From: Eulemur rufifrons
Taxonomy: Eukaryota; Chordata; Mammalia; Primates; Lemuridae
Reading direction: 5' to 3'
Assembly (NCBI RefSeq): GCF_041146395.1
Contig: NC_090996.1
Span: forward strand, 34,062,738 to 34,126,737
Length of the DNA stretch: 64,000 nucleotides
Shown: one piece after another, positions 10,245 to 21,371 of the stretch
How the letters are laid out: each line of letters begins with the position of its first letter
How positions within the stretch are numbered: position 1 is the first letter of the stretch
The notes under the pieces: model-generated
What the model was told of the DNA's origin: nothing
Databases searched by the model: none
The model's input: only the letters and a program-made list of their open reading frames with translations
Program-made: the position numbers and the translations under genes

Positions 10245-13200
10245 TGTCTGTCTGTCTGCCGTCAGGCCGATTCAGTCAGAGGAACAGTCCGTGTGGCTCC
10301 CAGGGGTGTGTCTGTGGCGCGCCCACCCTCGGCTGGGGGGCATTGGCTCTCGGGCCAGCAGAGCCTCAGCAGCCCAAATGCAGCGTGCATGGCCATCCGG
10401 GCCGAGGGGCAGAGGACAGAGGAAGGCCAGGGACGAGGGAGGGACTGAGGAAGGCCGGCCGGTTCAGGGAGGAGAGCAGCCCAGGCAGAAATGTTGGCCC
10501 GGACCCCAGCTGCCCCTCTCCGAGGGCGTGGGTGAGGTCACTGCTCCGTGGTCCCTCCAGGCAGGACAAGCACAGCCCCTCTCCTCCCTGCTGGCCTGGC
10601 TCCAGGCCCCCAGGCGTGGGCTTCCTCTGTTCCACGGTGTCCCAGCCTCAGCTGCTGACATTTGGGCACAGGTCAGTCTCTGTGGTGGGGGCAGTCCCAC
10701 CACAGCATCCCTGGCCACGACCCCCAAGATGCCAGTACTACTCTCCTCCCAGTTGTGACAACCCAGTGTCTCCAGACCTTGTTCAGTGTCCCCTGGGGGG
10801 CACAATCCCTCCTGTTGAGAACCCTCACTCTACAGTACTGGGCATCAGTCCTGGCGGAGAGGATGGGGACAGCGGGCTTGCCTCAGTACCCCCTGCCAGT
10901 CCGCTGACTTCCCATCCAGGCGCTAGGGCTGAGCACAGCCCCTCCCCCGGGCTCCTGCGTAATGGTGCCAGGACAGCTGATGCCCTTCCTCTCCCCTGTA
11001 CCCTGGCTCCACCCTGGACATCTCCTAGGTCCCTGGGACAGTAGATCCTGGGGACTTCAGTCCTTGGGAGGTTTTTAGATGCTTCTAAGTGTATGGGTGT
11101 GGCCCCGGGTGGTGGGAGCCTGAGGCTGAAGCAGTCCTCAGGTGAGAACAGGTATTTGGACGCTACCCCTGAGAGCAACTGTGCTGGGACAGGTGTGGGA
11201 AGGATGCAGACAGCCAGCCGTCCACCCATGAGTCACCCAGGGCGAGGGCAGCTCCCTTCCCTCCCACAACACTCTCCCGCGACGTGGAGGCCAGGTGGAC
11301 CTGAGGGACCACTACGCAGGACAGACATTAGGGAGGCTGCCGAGGGAACACAAAGGGATACCTGCCCCAGCCACCAGCTGAGGACGCTGGGCAGAAGTGA
11401 GACCATCCAGAAGCTGGCAATACAAGGTCCTTGGAGACCATCAGGGGCCCAATCCACTCACTTTTGAATGAAGAGCTGAGGCTCAGAGAGGAGCAGAGAT
11501 CACCCCGGGGTCCAGATGTTAGGATGGCCAGGCTGTGGTCAGTAGCCACCCTGGTGATCCCTGACGAGCCACGCATGTGTCCTGGTATTGTGGCCCTTGG
11601 AAGTTCCCTTCCCTTGTTGACTGGGGGCTGGCTCTGAGTCTTGCTTTAGTAGAATGTGGTGGAAGTGAAATGGCGTCTCTTGCGCAGGAAGGAGGCCTGG
11701 CAGCTTCCAAGGAGGCCAGTGGCCATGTAAGGAGTAGACTGTCCTGAGCCTGCTGCACAGTGGGAACCACCTAGCCCAGGGAGGGAGCAAGGCTCACACC
11801 ATGGCCACGGCTGTGCTCTGTGAGCAAGACCATCTCGGACGTAGATCCCCCAGCCCTGCTGGCCTGTCCCGGCCGATGCTGCCAGGAGTGGGCTGGGAGC
11901 CGAGCGACCAGGAATCTTGGTCCTTGGGGAGACTGTGTCCTAGAAGTATGAAGGCCCTTTGTGTGGACTGCTCAGAGGTCCCTAGACCCCCAGCCCTGCA
12001 GGAGATCCTTGGGTGGTGTGTGCAGGCATGGAGGAGACTGGCTGGTGGCAGGAGACCTGCAGGCATCCTCTGCCGCCATCGCAAGGCAGGCCTGGAGCAG
12101 AGCTGGCTCCCTTCAGGGCTGGTCTGCGGCCTGTGTGAGCGTCCTGCTTCTGGGTCACGTACCCAGGGCCCGCACTTTCTGCCCCACGGCGGGGCTGGGA
12201 GCCTGTGCTGGCCCAGCTCTGTGGTCCAGGGGATGATTTAGCAAGGGGCAGGCCTGGCGCATTGGCCGCCCTGCCTGACCCCACTGAAGCAGGGAGGCTG
12301 AGGGCTCGGGAGGTCATGGCTGCCTTCAGAGCAAGGCTCAGCTTGAACCCTACCTGGGCAAGTTGACACTTGGTCACACAATTGACCAAGGGCCCCAAGG
12401 AAGTCAGCCCTTAATCGGGAAGTTGACCCACTGTCAAAGGACACTATCCTTTCCTGCAATAACCATGGCCTGTTCCCCAGCAGACGCTGCTGTGGGCCAC
12501 ACTCCACCGGTTCATGTGGTTCCACGTGCCCTGGGGCCTCGACATGGTGTCCACTGTGTCCAGATTCCTGACTTCCTGGGCGCCAGCCCCACCCTGGCTC
12601 CGCTTTGCAGGTGTCCCAGATCCTGTCCCTGGGAGGGCCCTAGGGAACAGCACGTTCCTGGGCTGCCAGCCGAGATCAGAGGCGGGAACAGTGTAAACAG
12701 AGCGGTACATGTAGGCTTCGGAGGGGGCCTGACCTGGGCTGGATGCTTGGGCCACTGTCCACAAACCCTGTGCAACTCCTAGGCCCCCAGAGCCAGTTCT
12801 CATGTGTCTTCCTCCCCGCAGGGTGGCCAGTTTCAACAACAGGCCGGCGGAAGCATCTGGCCCCATGCTTGGTGGGCACCCTTCTGCGGAGAGGGCACTG
12901 GCCAGGATCCCTGCCTATGTGGCCGAGTTGCCCTTGGAGCCTTCTCTGAGCCAGGACAGAGCCCTCAGGGGGAGCCACAGAGCTCTCGAGGTCCAGAGCC
13001 AGAGACACACCTGGACAGACAGGCAGCTGCTGAGGACTCCTTGATTTAAAAAAAAAAAAAAGGAAAACAGTTCCCTTCCCTAGGTCTGCATTGTCAGAGT
13101 GAATGACATGACACAATCAGCCCATGTAGCTGGAAGCCATCCTTGGGACCTGCCGGTGACAGCAGACCCCTGCCCCAGCACTGCTGCTGGAGGCTGAGTC

Positions 13201-13260
13201 CACAGGGCAAGGCCCCAAGTGCAGCCAGCTGGCGCTGGAACAGGATGTGACCAATTAAGG
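10245..13260. other. Intergenic, between the 3' ends of C16orf90 and NAA60
   Basis: GC-rich sequence, almost free of Alus. A MIR-like scrap ('gagctgaggctcagagagg') is near 11475 and an A-run at 13047-13061. Long open frames occur on both strands but none is recognisable, and they follow from the high GC content. I see no supported gene here. Confidence 0.5.
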
Positions 13261-13264
13261 TCTA

Positions 13265-13270
13265 TTTATT
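13265..13270 (-). terminator. NAA60: Candidate distal NAA60 polyadenylation signal
   Basis: AATAAA on the minus strand, giving a 3' UTR of about 2.5 kb (13265-15763). Another minus-strand AATAAA at 14446-14451 would give about 1.3 kb. Both are plausible and the sequence alone does not decide. Confidence 0.5.
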
Positions 13271-15763
13271 TGTAATGAGACAAAACACTACAATCGTTCA
13301 ACACTGGGCTGGACACTGCAGTGACTCGGGGACAGGAGGGAGGGAAGGGAAAGGCAGGGCAAGGCCTCTGAGCTCGGTTATAAATGTCCAAGGCAGAACC
13401 TTCCAGAAGACTCTTCCCTTACCCCATGGGGCAGAAATAAAAAATCACATGATCACCGTTGATTCAGAGTGGAGAGGACACCCAGCGGCCTCAGCAGGCA
13501 GCCGACATCAGCAGAGGTTCACATCAGTCAGCAGGACATGGCCCTCCCACTGGCCAGCACTGTCGACGGAGGGGACGCTTTCCTGCCCAGGGTGTGCCTT
13601 CATCTTGAGGACCCTGTCCCCCTGCTGTGAGGCCAGGAGGCCCTGGGCTGGCTCTAGCATCCTGAGACCTCCAGGCTGGCAAACTCTGGGGGAGCGAAGG
13701 ACTCAGGTCATTGAGGCCCCATCTGCCCAGGCCGTTCCCCCTTTTTCCTCCTCCTCCTCCTCCTCCGGTTGGCGCAGTGGGTCGCTGCTAGGACCCTCTG
13801 CCATGGCTCTTGTGACACTGCAGCTACACTGGGTGGGGCTGCCCTCCACCCCCAGCTGCTCTGGTGGGCAGGGCAGGCAGCAAGCAGCTTCCGGGGGGAT
13901 GCAGGGTGGAGGGAATGCTAGAAGCGTGTGATGCACGTCCGCTGCAAGCACACTTCACGGCACTGACACGGCCTCTCTGCTCTCAGATGCTGAGAGCCCA
14001 CAAGGCACGTAACTGCCCGCTGCCCCCAAGGCCAGGCCCCACGAGACCCACAGCAGCCTAGAAGCTTGATGTCGAGCTCAGCGTCCTCCTGCCGCTGGCC
14101 AGGCCTTGCAGCTGCAGCTCATGAAGGATGAGTGAGGTGGGGAGAGGACCCCAGAGCCTGGGCAGCACCTGTCTCTCAGCCCAGCTCCCAGCAGCAGGTC
14201 AGCTGAAGGGAGCATTCCATGATCCAACGGGAAGGGCCATCTCCCCAAGGCGGCAGGAACTGTCCAGCAGAAGGCGCTGAGGAGGCGGAACTGTCCCATC
14301 GTCTGACCGCCTGTGCCAGGGAGCTGAGCCCCAGAGCGCCTCCTCCACTGTGCCCACCCCTCGCCAGCCCCTCATGGAGGGGCAGGGCCACCCCCCACCC
14401 TCCAGGCTTCATTGGGCTGGCTCTGGAGGGGGGCCTGGCATTCCCTTTATTGTGCCCCCTTGTCCTGAGGCTCCTGTGTCCTTAGGGTCAAGTATGTCCA
14501 CAATACTTGCGTTCCTCCCTCGCAGCAGAAGTTCCCTCTGGCTCTGCCCGAAGGAGCTGAAGGGACCGGCAGTGGAGCGGGGGCAGCCGGCGAGGGAGGC
14601 CCCTTCCTAGTGACCACAGCCACACCCCAGCCCCTGTGGGGATGGTGCATGCGCGTGGAGGCAGGACCAGGGTGCCAGGAGGAGGTGGAGGACAGAGGTT
14701 TCCAGAAGCAGGAAGGAGAGCCGGAGAGCCTGTGAGAAAGAAGGGCAGGGCAGGGTAAAGGTGGGGCAGACACGCTCTCCCCTGGCCTGTGGGCCACAGC
14801 TAGCCTGGGTGACCCTAAAGCATGAGTCCTCCTCCAGGCCTAAGGGCTCCCCTCAGTCCCAGCACAAATAAAGGCACTGATGGTGCCAAACTCAGGGTGC
14901 AGCCCAGGTGGCCATGGCGCCCGCTGTGTGAGCTTGGCCAAGTCACCAAATCATCTGGGCCGTGCTGATACACAAGAAGGTGGGCTCTGGAGTCCCCCTG
15001 ACCCTGTCCAGCTCTGATGTTCTGAGGCCTGAGAGAGACCTGCTCCCCGGGGCACTCGCGGTGACCAGAAGTGGCTGTGTCTGAGCAGAGCCCTCACACA
15101 CAAGCTGACCACCAAGGGAAGGAAGCTGACACGGAGCTTCCGTTTGAGAAAGCCGCGTGGAGAGGAGACGGCGGTGCTGGGTGTTAGAGCCACGTCTAGG
15201 TAGAATCTGGAAGCACACCCAAGACACAGGTGCATTGGGCACCTCTCACAATGGGAACCTGAGCAACTGGGGGACAGAGATAGGAGGGGCTCGATCTTCT
15301 TGTACCTTCAATTTCTGAACCATGAGATTTGTGGTATTTTAACAAAAAACAGCAGTTCCGAAAGTGAAAAGCTTTCTGGCCATAGGCTCAAGGTGTCTCT
15401 GGCCACCTGCTTTCCTTCGTGAAGTTTCTGACTTGGTCAGAAACTACCCCAGCTTTCCAACCCACCTGCTTGGGAGGCGCCTGTCTAGGGCTTTGTTTCT
15501 GTGGTCGGAAGTGCCAGGCTCCCATGCTCTGCGTCTGTGCTGTGTACCTGTCGTACCTGTCGGAGACGGGGCGCGCCTTGGGCGAGCCCACAACGCTTTG
15601 CTCCCGAGCCCGCGTAGCACCGGGCCTGCAGCTGGGGCAGACCAATGGGCCCGGCAGGTGGCTGCCAGCTCCTCTGCGGAGGACAGCAGGAGTCAAATGG
15701 ATAGGACGGTGGGCTCTGCAGGGTGCTGAGGGATGGGGCCTGGTGGAGGGTGCCCGGCTGGCA
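13271..15763 (-). other. NAA60: NAA60 3' untranslated region (probable)
   Basis: GC-rich stretch between the NAA60 stop and the candidate poly-A signal, with no Alu or L1 insertion, as expected of mature mRNA sequence. A short CTC trinucleotide run lies at about 13748-13766. Long frames on either strand here are not recognisable proteins. The exact 3' end is inferred. Confidence 0.55.
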
Positions 15764-18700
15764 TCACATGGTCCGGCTGTACTCGATGCCACCCTTGGTG
15801 GAGATGCCCGACCATGGCAGGAAGCTGCAGAGCAGGCTGTGGGCCTGGCGGTAGACCCTGTGCGGGATGGAGCAGGGGCTCAGGCTGGCCAGTGCAGAGC
15901 CCAGGTGCTGGATATAGTCCGTGCGGCTCCGTTAAGGAAGACTCTCGCAAGCCCTCACCTGCCTGTGCTCTCGGAGCACACTGTTGGCTGGGGCACAGGA
16001 CTCTGCAGAGGGCAGGCCGCCGAGGGGGGCCGAGAGCCCGCTAAGCCCGGCAGAATACTGGCGAGGCTAATGAGGCAGAGGGGCCTCCACTGCACAAAAT
16101 CATCAAGGGTGCGGCCTGGGAACAGGAGGGCCCCCTGGGGAGGCCTCAGGCAGGCAGACTCTAGTGCTAAAGGATGGACAGGGGGCGAGGGAGGGGCCTG
16201 GCAGAGGAGCAAGTATTTCTGGCTTTTCCCAGACTCTCAACCCTCAGGGCAGCAGAAGGGACAGAGCCGTGTCCCCACAACAAGGGTCAACAGTGCTGAC
16301 CCCCGGACGCCCATGGAGGCCTGCCTGTATGTGAGCTAGGAGGCTTATGAGGTTCGGGGTCGCCTCTCTCTTTCCTGTTTATTTCCCTACGAAATGAATA
16401 AATCCTAAATTCATTCATTTGAAAACATACACATGACAGCATTTTTTTTGGGCCATACTCTGTGACTACTATGAAGTCTCCCGGTCTCCCTCCTACCTGT
16501 CGGGTAGGAGTTACGGAGGAGAGAACAGATGAGGGCACCCCTTTGGTCACACACCAAAAAGGAAGGTTAGAGCCCGATTGTTCAAAACCACTAAAAACTC
16601 TTTCACCTCACTCATCTATCTTCCCCTCTGCTGGCAGGGAGGCTCCGCGAGGGCAGGGACTTTGTCTGTTCTGCACACTGCTGAGCTCTAGCACGCTAGG
16701 ACAGGAGGCTCTCCGTGAGCATTCGCTGAATGAACAGATGGATGGATGGCGGATCTTGGGACAAGAGAAGGCCTCGTGCCAACCTGAGGCCTGGGGAGCG
16801 CTGGGTGCCAAAGAGCACCTGCTCTCCGCGTGTGTAAAACCAGGTTCACCCACAACACGGCCTGCTCGGGGAAAGGAGCATCCACACGTTTGGCCACCTC
16901 AGCATCATCTGAATATGACCACAGGTCCAACTAGCTCACTGGCTCTGCCCCCCGTACAGCTGGGAAGCCACAGTCCCCCACCCCGAGAAGGAAAGGATAT
17001 AAGATCGTCCAGGGAGGGTGGCCGCCATTGATGTAGAGGACGTAGGTGAAGCCATCTTTGAGGACCCCTCGGATGGAATAGTAATAGGGGAGGTAGTGAT
17101 GCTGTTTAAAGTCTCTGTTCTCGTAGAAGTTTATTGCTGTATTGTTGGTGGTGAGGACATGCAGGTAAATGGCTTTGCAGTGGTCCTGGGCGGTGGTTGA
17201 TATGTGATCCTTTAAACTTTCAAGTAAGAGGGAACCTTGGGGAGAAGAGGCGAAGGTTACGAAGGCCAGGCAGGAGAAAGGAAGGACGATGTGGGTAAGA
17301 ACGGGATCTTTCCAGGAGTCTCCTGAGGGTCCTGCCCTCTGCGTCAGAAAGCAGCATCCTGCCACTACCCGCGGCAAAGCCTCGAGAATCTCACCGCCAG
17401 GTGGAGTGTGTTGGCCGCAGCCCTCCTGCCGGTGGGACCCTCAGTGAACTCCCATCCATACAACACAAAGGGTAAAGAGCCCAGGAGAACATGGAATAGA
17501 CAGGCCTGGATTAAAAACCAAGACTCTGTCACTCACTGGCTGTGTGGCTGAGGGGGACAGGAATTTGATGACAAGGGCACTAACTGGTGGCGAGTACTGC
17601 TTCTTAATCTATGTTCACATTTTCTGCTCTGAACCAAGAACGCCAGCCGACAGACACGAGCTGCGCGCAAGGTGGCAGGAGGGGTGAGGGCCCACTCCCT
17701 CAGGAGTGCGTCCTGGGAGCTGCTGCTGCTCTGGTCGGGGCAGACAGGCCTGGCACACGCAGCAAGAGGATGGCTGAAGGTGAGCAGACGCAGGGGCCGC
17801 GGAGGGAGGGCAAAGGTCTGACCCAAGACGGGGGTGGGGATGAAGGAAGAGACTGAGGGACATTCATGGGCCAGAGCTGTCAGGACGAGGGCAGTGGCCG
17901 GGCTGGGTGGGTGGGGGTGTGTGCCAAACCCCGAGCTCCGCCACCCCTTACCTATGCCGTGCTTCCTGAATTCCTTCACCACTCCCAGACTCAGAATGTA
18001 CGCAACTTGGGTGTCAACGGAGAAGCTGGAGGCTAGAATGTCTCCATCCTAGAGGCAAAGTGAGAGATGAAGTCAGATTAACGCTCAAGGCACACGGCCT
18101 CACTGCAGAGCACAGCCCCGGCGGTCTACGGGCCGACTCCTCGGCCACTACAGTGGAGGGACACGAGTGGGAACCAGGAGACAATGCAGTGTCACCCCCA
18201 CCTCCCTATGGAGGTTCCCAAACCTCTGAATGAAACCTAGCATTCCCTTCCACGAACCAAAGCAGTATTAGCAGTTCCTGAGACACTGCCACCAATACAA
18301 ATCACGGATATTTTCGTATCACATTACAACGGTGCGGATTCTCAATGTGTCATCTATGCTCATCCCTGTTTCGGAATGACTGAGTCTTGTTCCTTAGCGT
18401 GTGAATAAAGGCATGAGTGTTATGACATCACTGACACACAGAAAGGGACCAGCTGGGGATGAGTCTCACTCGCCGCTCCGGACTGCCCGGGTCACGCGCT
18501 CCTCAGATAAAAGGCCGACGCAGGCAGCGCGACTCCATCGTAAGCCCCCTCAGCCCTGCCCAGCGACAGCCACACACACGTACCTCTTTATGTATCTTGG
18601 TCCTGTTTTTAATTTCAGCTACTATCATTCCCACGATGGCGCCTCTGTAGGTTGCGGCAAGGGAAAAGAACTTCTTGTTGGATGTGATATCACGATACCA

Positions 18701-20185
18701 TGAGTCTGGGTATCTGAGAGAGAGAACACACTCAGGTGAAACTGACAAAGGTCATGTCCAACTAACACTGTGCTTTCGGACATCAGAACCATGGGGAGCT
18801 CCAGGCTGCTTCTGTCCCCTGCCCTGGGGCTGGTAAGGAGTCCGTCCATCGCTTCCTCTCTACCCGTCACAGCTTCTTCGTAAAGCAGTGATATGTCCAG
18901 ACAGGACTGGGAACTTCTGATGGGAAAAATAATTTTACCAGACATAAAATATGAGAGGCGGGCGGAAAAAACTCCAATGAACTTGACTCCATGAGAGCAA
19001 TTCACACGGGGTCAGTGGAACGTGGTCTATTCTCAGCCAGCTGAGGTAAGGGCGCTTGGTAGCCCACAGATGCTGGGATGTGTTGCCATGGGAATTCCGT
19101 GAGACTTTTTGATGCTGAAGACTAGGGAGTGGTGAGAAGGAGCCAGGTTCACAGCTGAGAGGCTGGATGGGGAGGGACCCGCCCTCAGGGGCAATGTGTG
19201 GCCAGGGCTGCCCACCAAGAATAAGGCCAAGACCCCCAGAGGGGAGCAGGGGAGAGACACCTGGTGCCAGGGCCTAGGACACAGTCCCCGACAGGCAAAC
19301 CCAGCCACAGCCCCAGAGAGACGGGCAGGAGGCAGCAGCACTTGGGGTTTGACAGGTGTGTGGGTTTTGTTTTGCCACCTCACGGTCCAGCACGATGACA
19401 GTTCACTCCACTGTCTCGGGAACTCAAGGCCTTACGCACACGAGGAGAGGCCGGCTGGGGGCATCTCAGGAGGCACAGGAGTCTTTGGCCCAGGGGGGCT
19501 ACACCCAGCAGGGCCTTATTTATGAACTTACTGGCGCTGTTGTGTTGCTGGGCTGAAGAAGTTTTTTAACTTATACAGCCCCTGCCGGTGCCCGTCCCCA
19601 GCAGGCTGTGATGGTTCACACTTCTACCTAGAAGAAGTGCCCGCCCCCAGCCTTCCTGCCAACAGCACACAAACAGCAAGTCTGAGGAAATGCTCCTGGA
19701 AATACTGGTGGTTGGCAGGATCTTTCTTTTCTTTTTTTTTCTGTTTCTGTTTTTGCAGGGCAGGGCCTCCGTATAATGCAGTTTTCTGAGTTATAAATAG
19801 CATGGCACTGAACATCTTTGGCACTGAAGTTTCTCAGCAGAGCCCTCTGGGGAGCTCTCACATGGGGACACAGTGACGCAGAAAGAGCCAGGAGCAGACA
19901 GGAGCAGGGGCCTGGGGTCAAAAACGTGCCGGCTGACTCTGGACCCCCCACTCAGGCTCTTCTACGCCTGTCCTTGCCTTTGCAGCGTGGCCCCTCCCAG
20001 TGTCAGCACCTGCCGATGGTGCGTCGCCCCCGGCCCTGCGGTCTGCGGCGGGAACACGGGTGCCGCTCCACTTACTCAATGGGAAACCAGTCGCCGCACA
20101 GGTGCTTCACGGTGTCTATGTCATCGTGGCAGAGGAGGCGCAGGCTGACCTCGCTGAGGGCGCTGGACGGCACCACCTCTGTCAT
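15764..20185 (-). CDS. NAA60: NAA60 (N-alpha-acetyltransferase 60, NatF), 5 coding exons, complete
   Basis: NatF acetylates the N-terminal methionine of transmembrane proteins from the cytosolic face of the Golgi. Coding exons, in order of translation, are 20185-20076, 18713-18584, 18048-17952, 17235-17001 and 15920-15764: 729 bases, 242 aa, the same length as human. The GNAT fold spans about residues 13-185. The acetyl-CoA loop RKHGIG is at 108-113, and the catalytic pair Tyr97 and His138 is present. The C-terminal tail (192-242), which carries the amphipathic helices that anchor the enzyme to membrane, is encoded alone by the last exon. The first three introns are GT-AG. The last is AT-AC of U12 type. 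The start is fixed by homology (MTEVVPSSAL) and an acceptor just upstream (exon begins 20191). Compared with the human sequence as I recall it, differences are few (for example ASSF at 86-89, and TKGG near the C-terminus). The frame is intact. Confidence 0.97.
15921..17000 (-). other. NAA60: U12-type AT-AC intron (last coding intron of NAA60)
   Basis: The exon ends ATCTT at 17001. The next bases on the minus strand are ATATCCTTTC (17000-16991), the consensus 5' splice site of U12-type AT-AC introns, and no GT donor is present at this junction. At the other end TTCCTTAAC (15939-15931) matches the U12 branch-site consensus, and the intron ends in AC at 15922-15921, about 11 bases after the branch adenosine. 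Joining here gives ATC TTG GAC TAT, restoring the conserved Ile-Leu-Asp-Tyr. Both ends and the branch site agree, so the minor-spliceosome call is firm. The intron is 1080 bases with no recognised repeat. Confidence 0.95.
17236..20075 (-). other. NAA60: NAA60 introns between the first four coding exons
   Basis: The introns are 17236-17951, 18049-18583 and 18714-20075, all GT-AG. They contain no Alu or L1 that I can recognise. The coding exons lying between them belong to the NAA60 entry. Confidence 0.85.
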
Positions 20186-20837
20186 TCACACCTGCAGGGA
20201 CAGGGAAGTGTCACCTCACACTCACCTTGTGAGGCAGGCAAGACAGGAGAGCAGAGCGTGTCCTCCGGAGAGGTGGGGGGGGGGTGTGCCTCCTGTCACT
20301 GTGCGGAGGCTTCTGCCCCACTCTGCAGATGAGGAGACCGAGGCTCGGGGGGTGGGGTGGGGGCAGGACGGGTACCCAGGCCCCTCACTACTCAGCCCAG
20401 CTAAGGGAAGCCCTGCCGCCCAACCATCTCTCCCCTCTTTCCCATCTGGCTGCCCCGGCGCCCCCGTGGCTGGTCTCACAGCACAGGACAGAAGTTCCTC
20501 CGCTTTAGAAAGCACAAGGCCCCAGCCAGCGTGACCCTCCCACCCCTGGGCCTGGTGGCTGCCAAAGAAGGTGGTGGGCACTGCAGCCCCCACACCTCGT
20601 TCTCCGTGGAGTAGCCTGGTGGCTGGCACCAGCGAATGGCTGCATTTGCAGGGGAAGAGGTATTGGCTTTATCACCAGAGGGTGTGCCTGTGGGGGGTGG
20701 GTCACGCCCGATTTCTCCTCCCCTACCCAGCAGGTGAAGACTCATGGGTGAGACTTTGAAGAGACACCAAAGTTCAAATCAGGGGCCATGCATTGCCAAG
20801 GACTCTTAAATCAGGAGAGTGTATTCAGTCTGGGTTG

Positions 20838-20955
20838 GGAGGGAGAAAGAGAGGGAGGGAAGACAGGAAAGAAGGAAGGAAGGAAGGAGGGAGGGAGGGA
20901 GGGCGGGCGGGCAAGGAAAGGAAAGAAGGGAGGGAGGGAGGGAGGAAGGCAGGCT
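20838..20955 (+). repeat. Purine-rich microsatellite (GGAA/GGGA/GAAGG)
   Basis: About 118 bases of almost pure A and G in irregular tetra- and pentanucleotide repeats, with a short GGGC interruption near 20902. An Alu follows within 80 bases. Confidence 0.9.
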
Positions 20956-21033
20956 GGTCAAGTGTTGGCTCTGATGAAGGGGAAAACAGAGCCTTTTTAA
21001 AGTTGGAAACTGGTAATCAAAAAGAAACAATCA

Positions 21034-21371
21034 GGCCAGGCTCGGTGGCTCACGCCTGTAATCCTAGCACTCTGGGAGGCTGAGGCGGGAGGACTGCTTG
21101 AGCTCAGGAGTTCAAGACCAGCCTGAGCAAGAGCGAGACCCCATCTCTACTAAAAATAGAAAGAAATTAGCCAAACTAAAAAAAAAAAAAAAAAAAAAAT
21201 TAGAAAAAATTAGCTAGGCATGGTGGCGAGTGCCTGTAGTCCCAGCTGCCCAGGAAGCTGAGGCAGGAGGATCGCTTGAGCCCAGGAGTTTGAGGTTGCT
21301 GTGAACTAGGCTGACGCCACGGCACTCTAGCCCGGGCACCAGAGCGAGACTCTGTTTCAAAAAAAAAAAAA
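21034..21371 (+). repeat. Alu (strepsirrhine-type)
   Basis: Full dimer with an internal A-run at about 21179-21199. Flanking 'aaagaaacaatca' and 'aagaaacacaaacaatca' form an imperfect target-site duplication. Confidence 0.9.

Noticed and set aside
10057..11044. Two overlapping plus-strand frames of more than 230 codons after C16orf90
   Set aside because: They lie in GC-rich sequence after a poly-A signal, are in different frames with no conserved motif, and have frames of similar size opposite. They are probably chance.
13275..13931. 218-codon plus-strand frame
   Set aside because: It is antisense to the probable NAA60 3' UTR, with a Ser run from the CTC repeat, and no recognisable motif.
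15419..16339. 306-codon plus-strand frame across the NAA60 last exon
   Set aside because: It is antisense to the real NAA60 exon and part of its U12 intron. Its openness is a shadow of the minus-strand coding and GC content.
16991..17001. Possible assembly error or lost splice donor at the end of NAA60 coding exon 4
   Set aside because: The missing GT is explained by a U12 AT-AC intron, with both consensus ends and branch site present.
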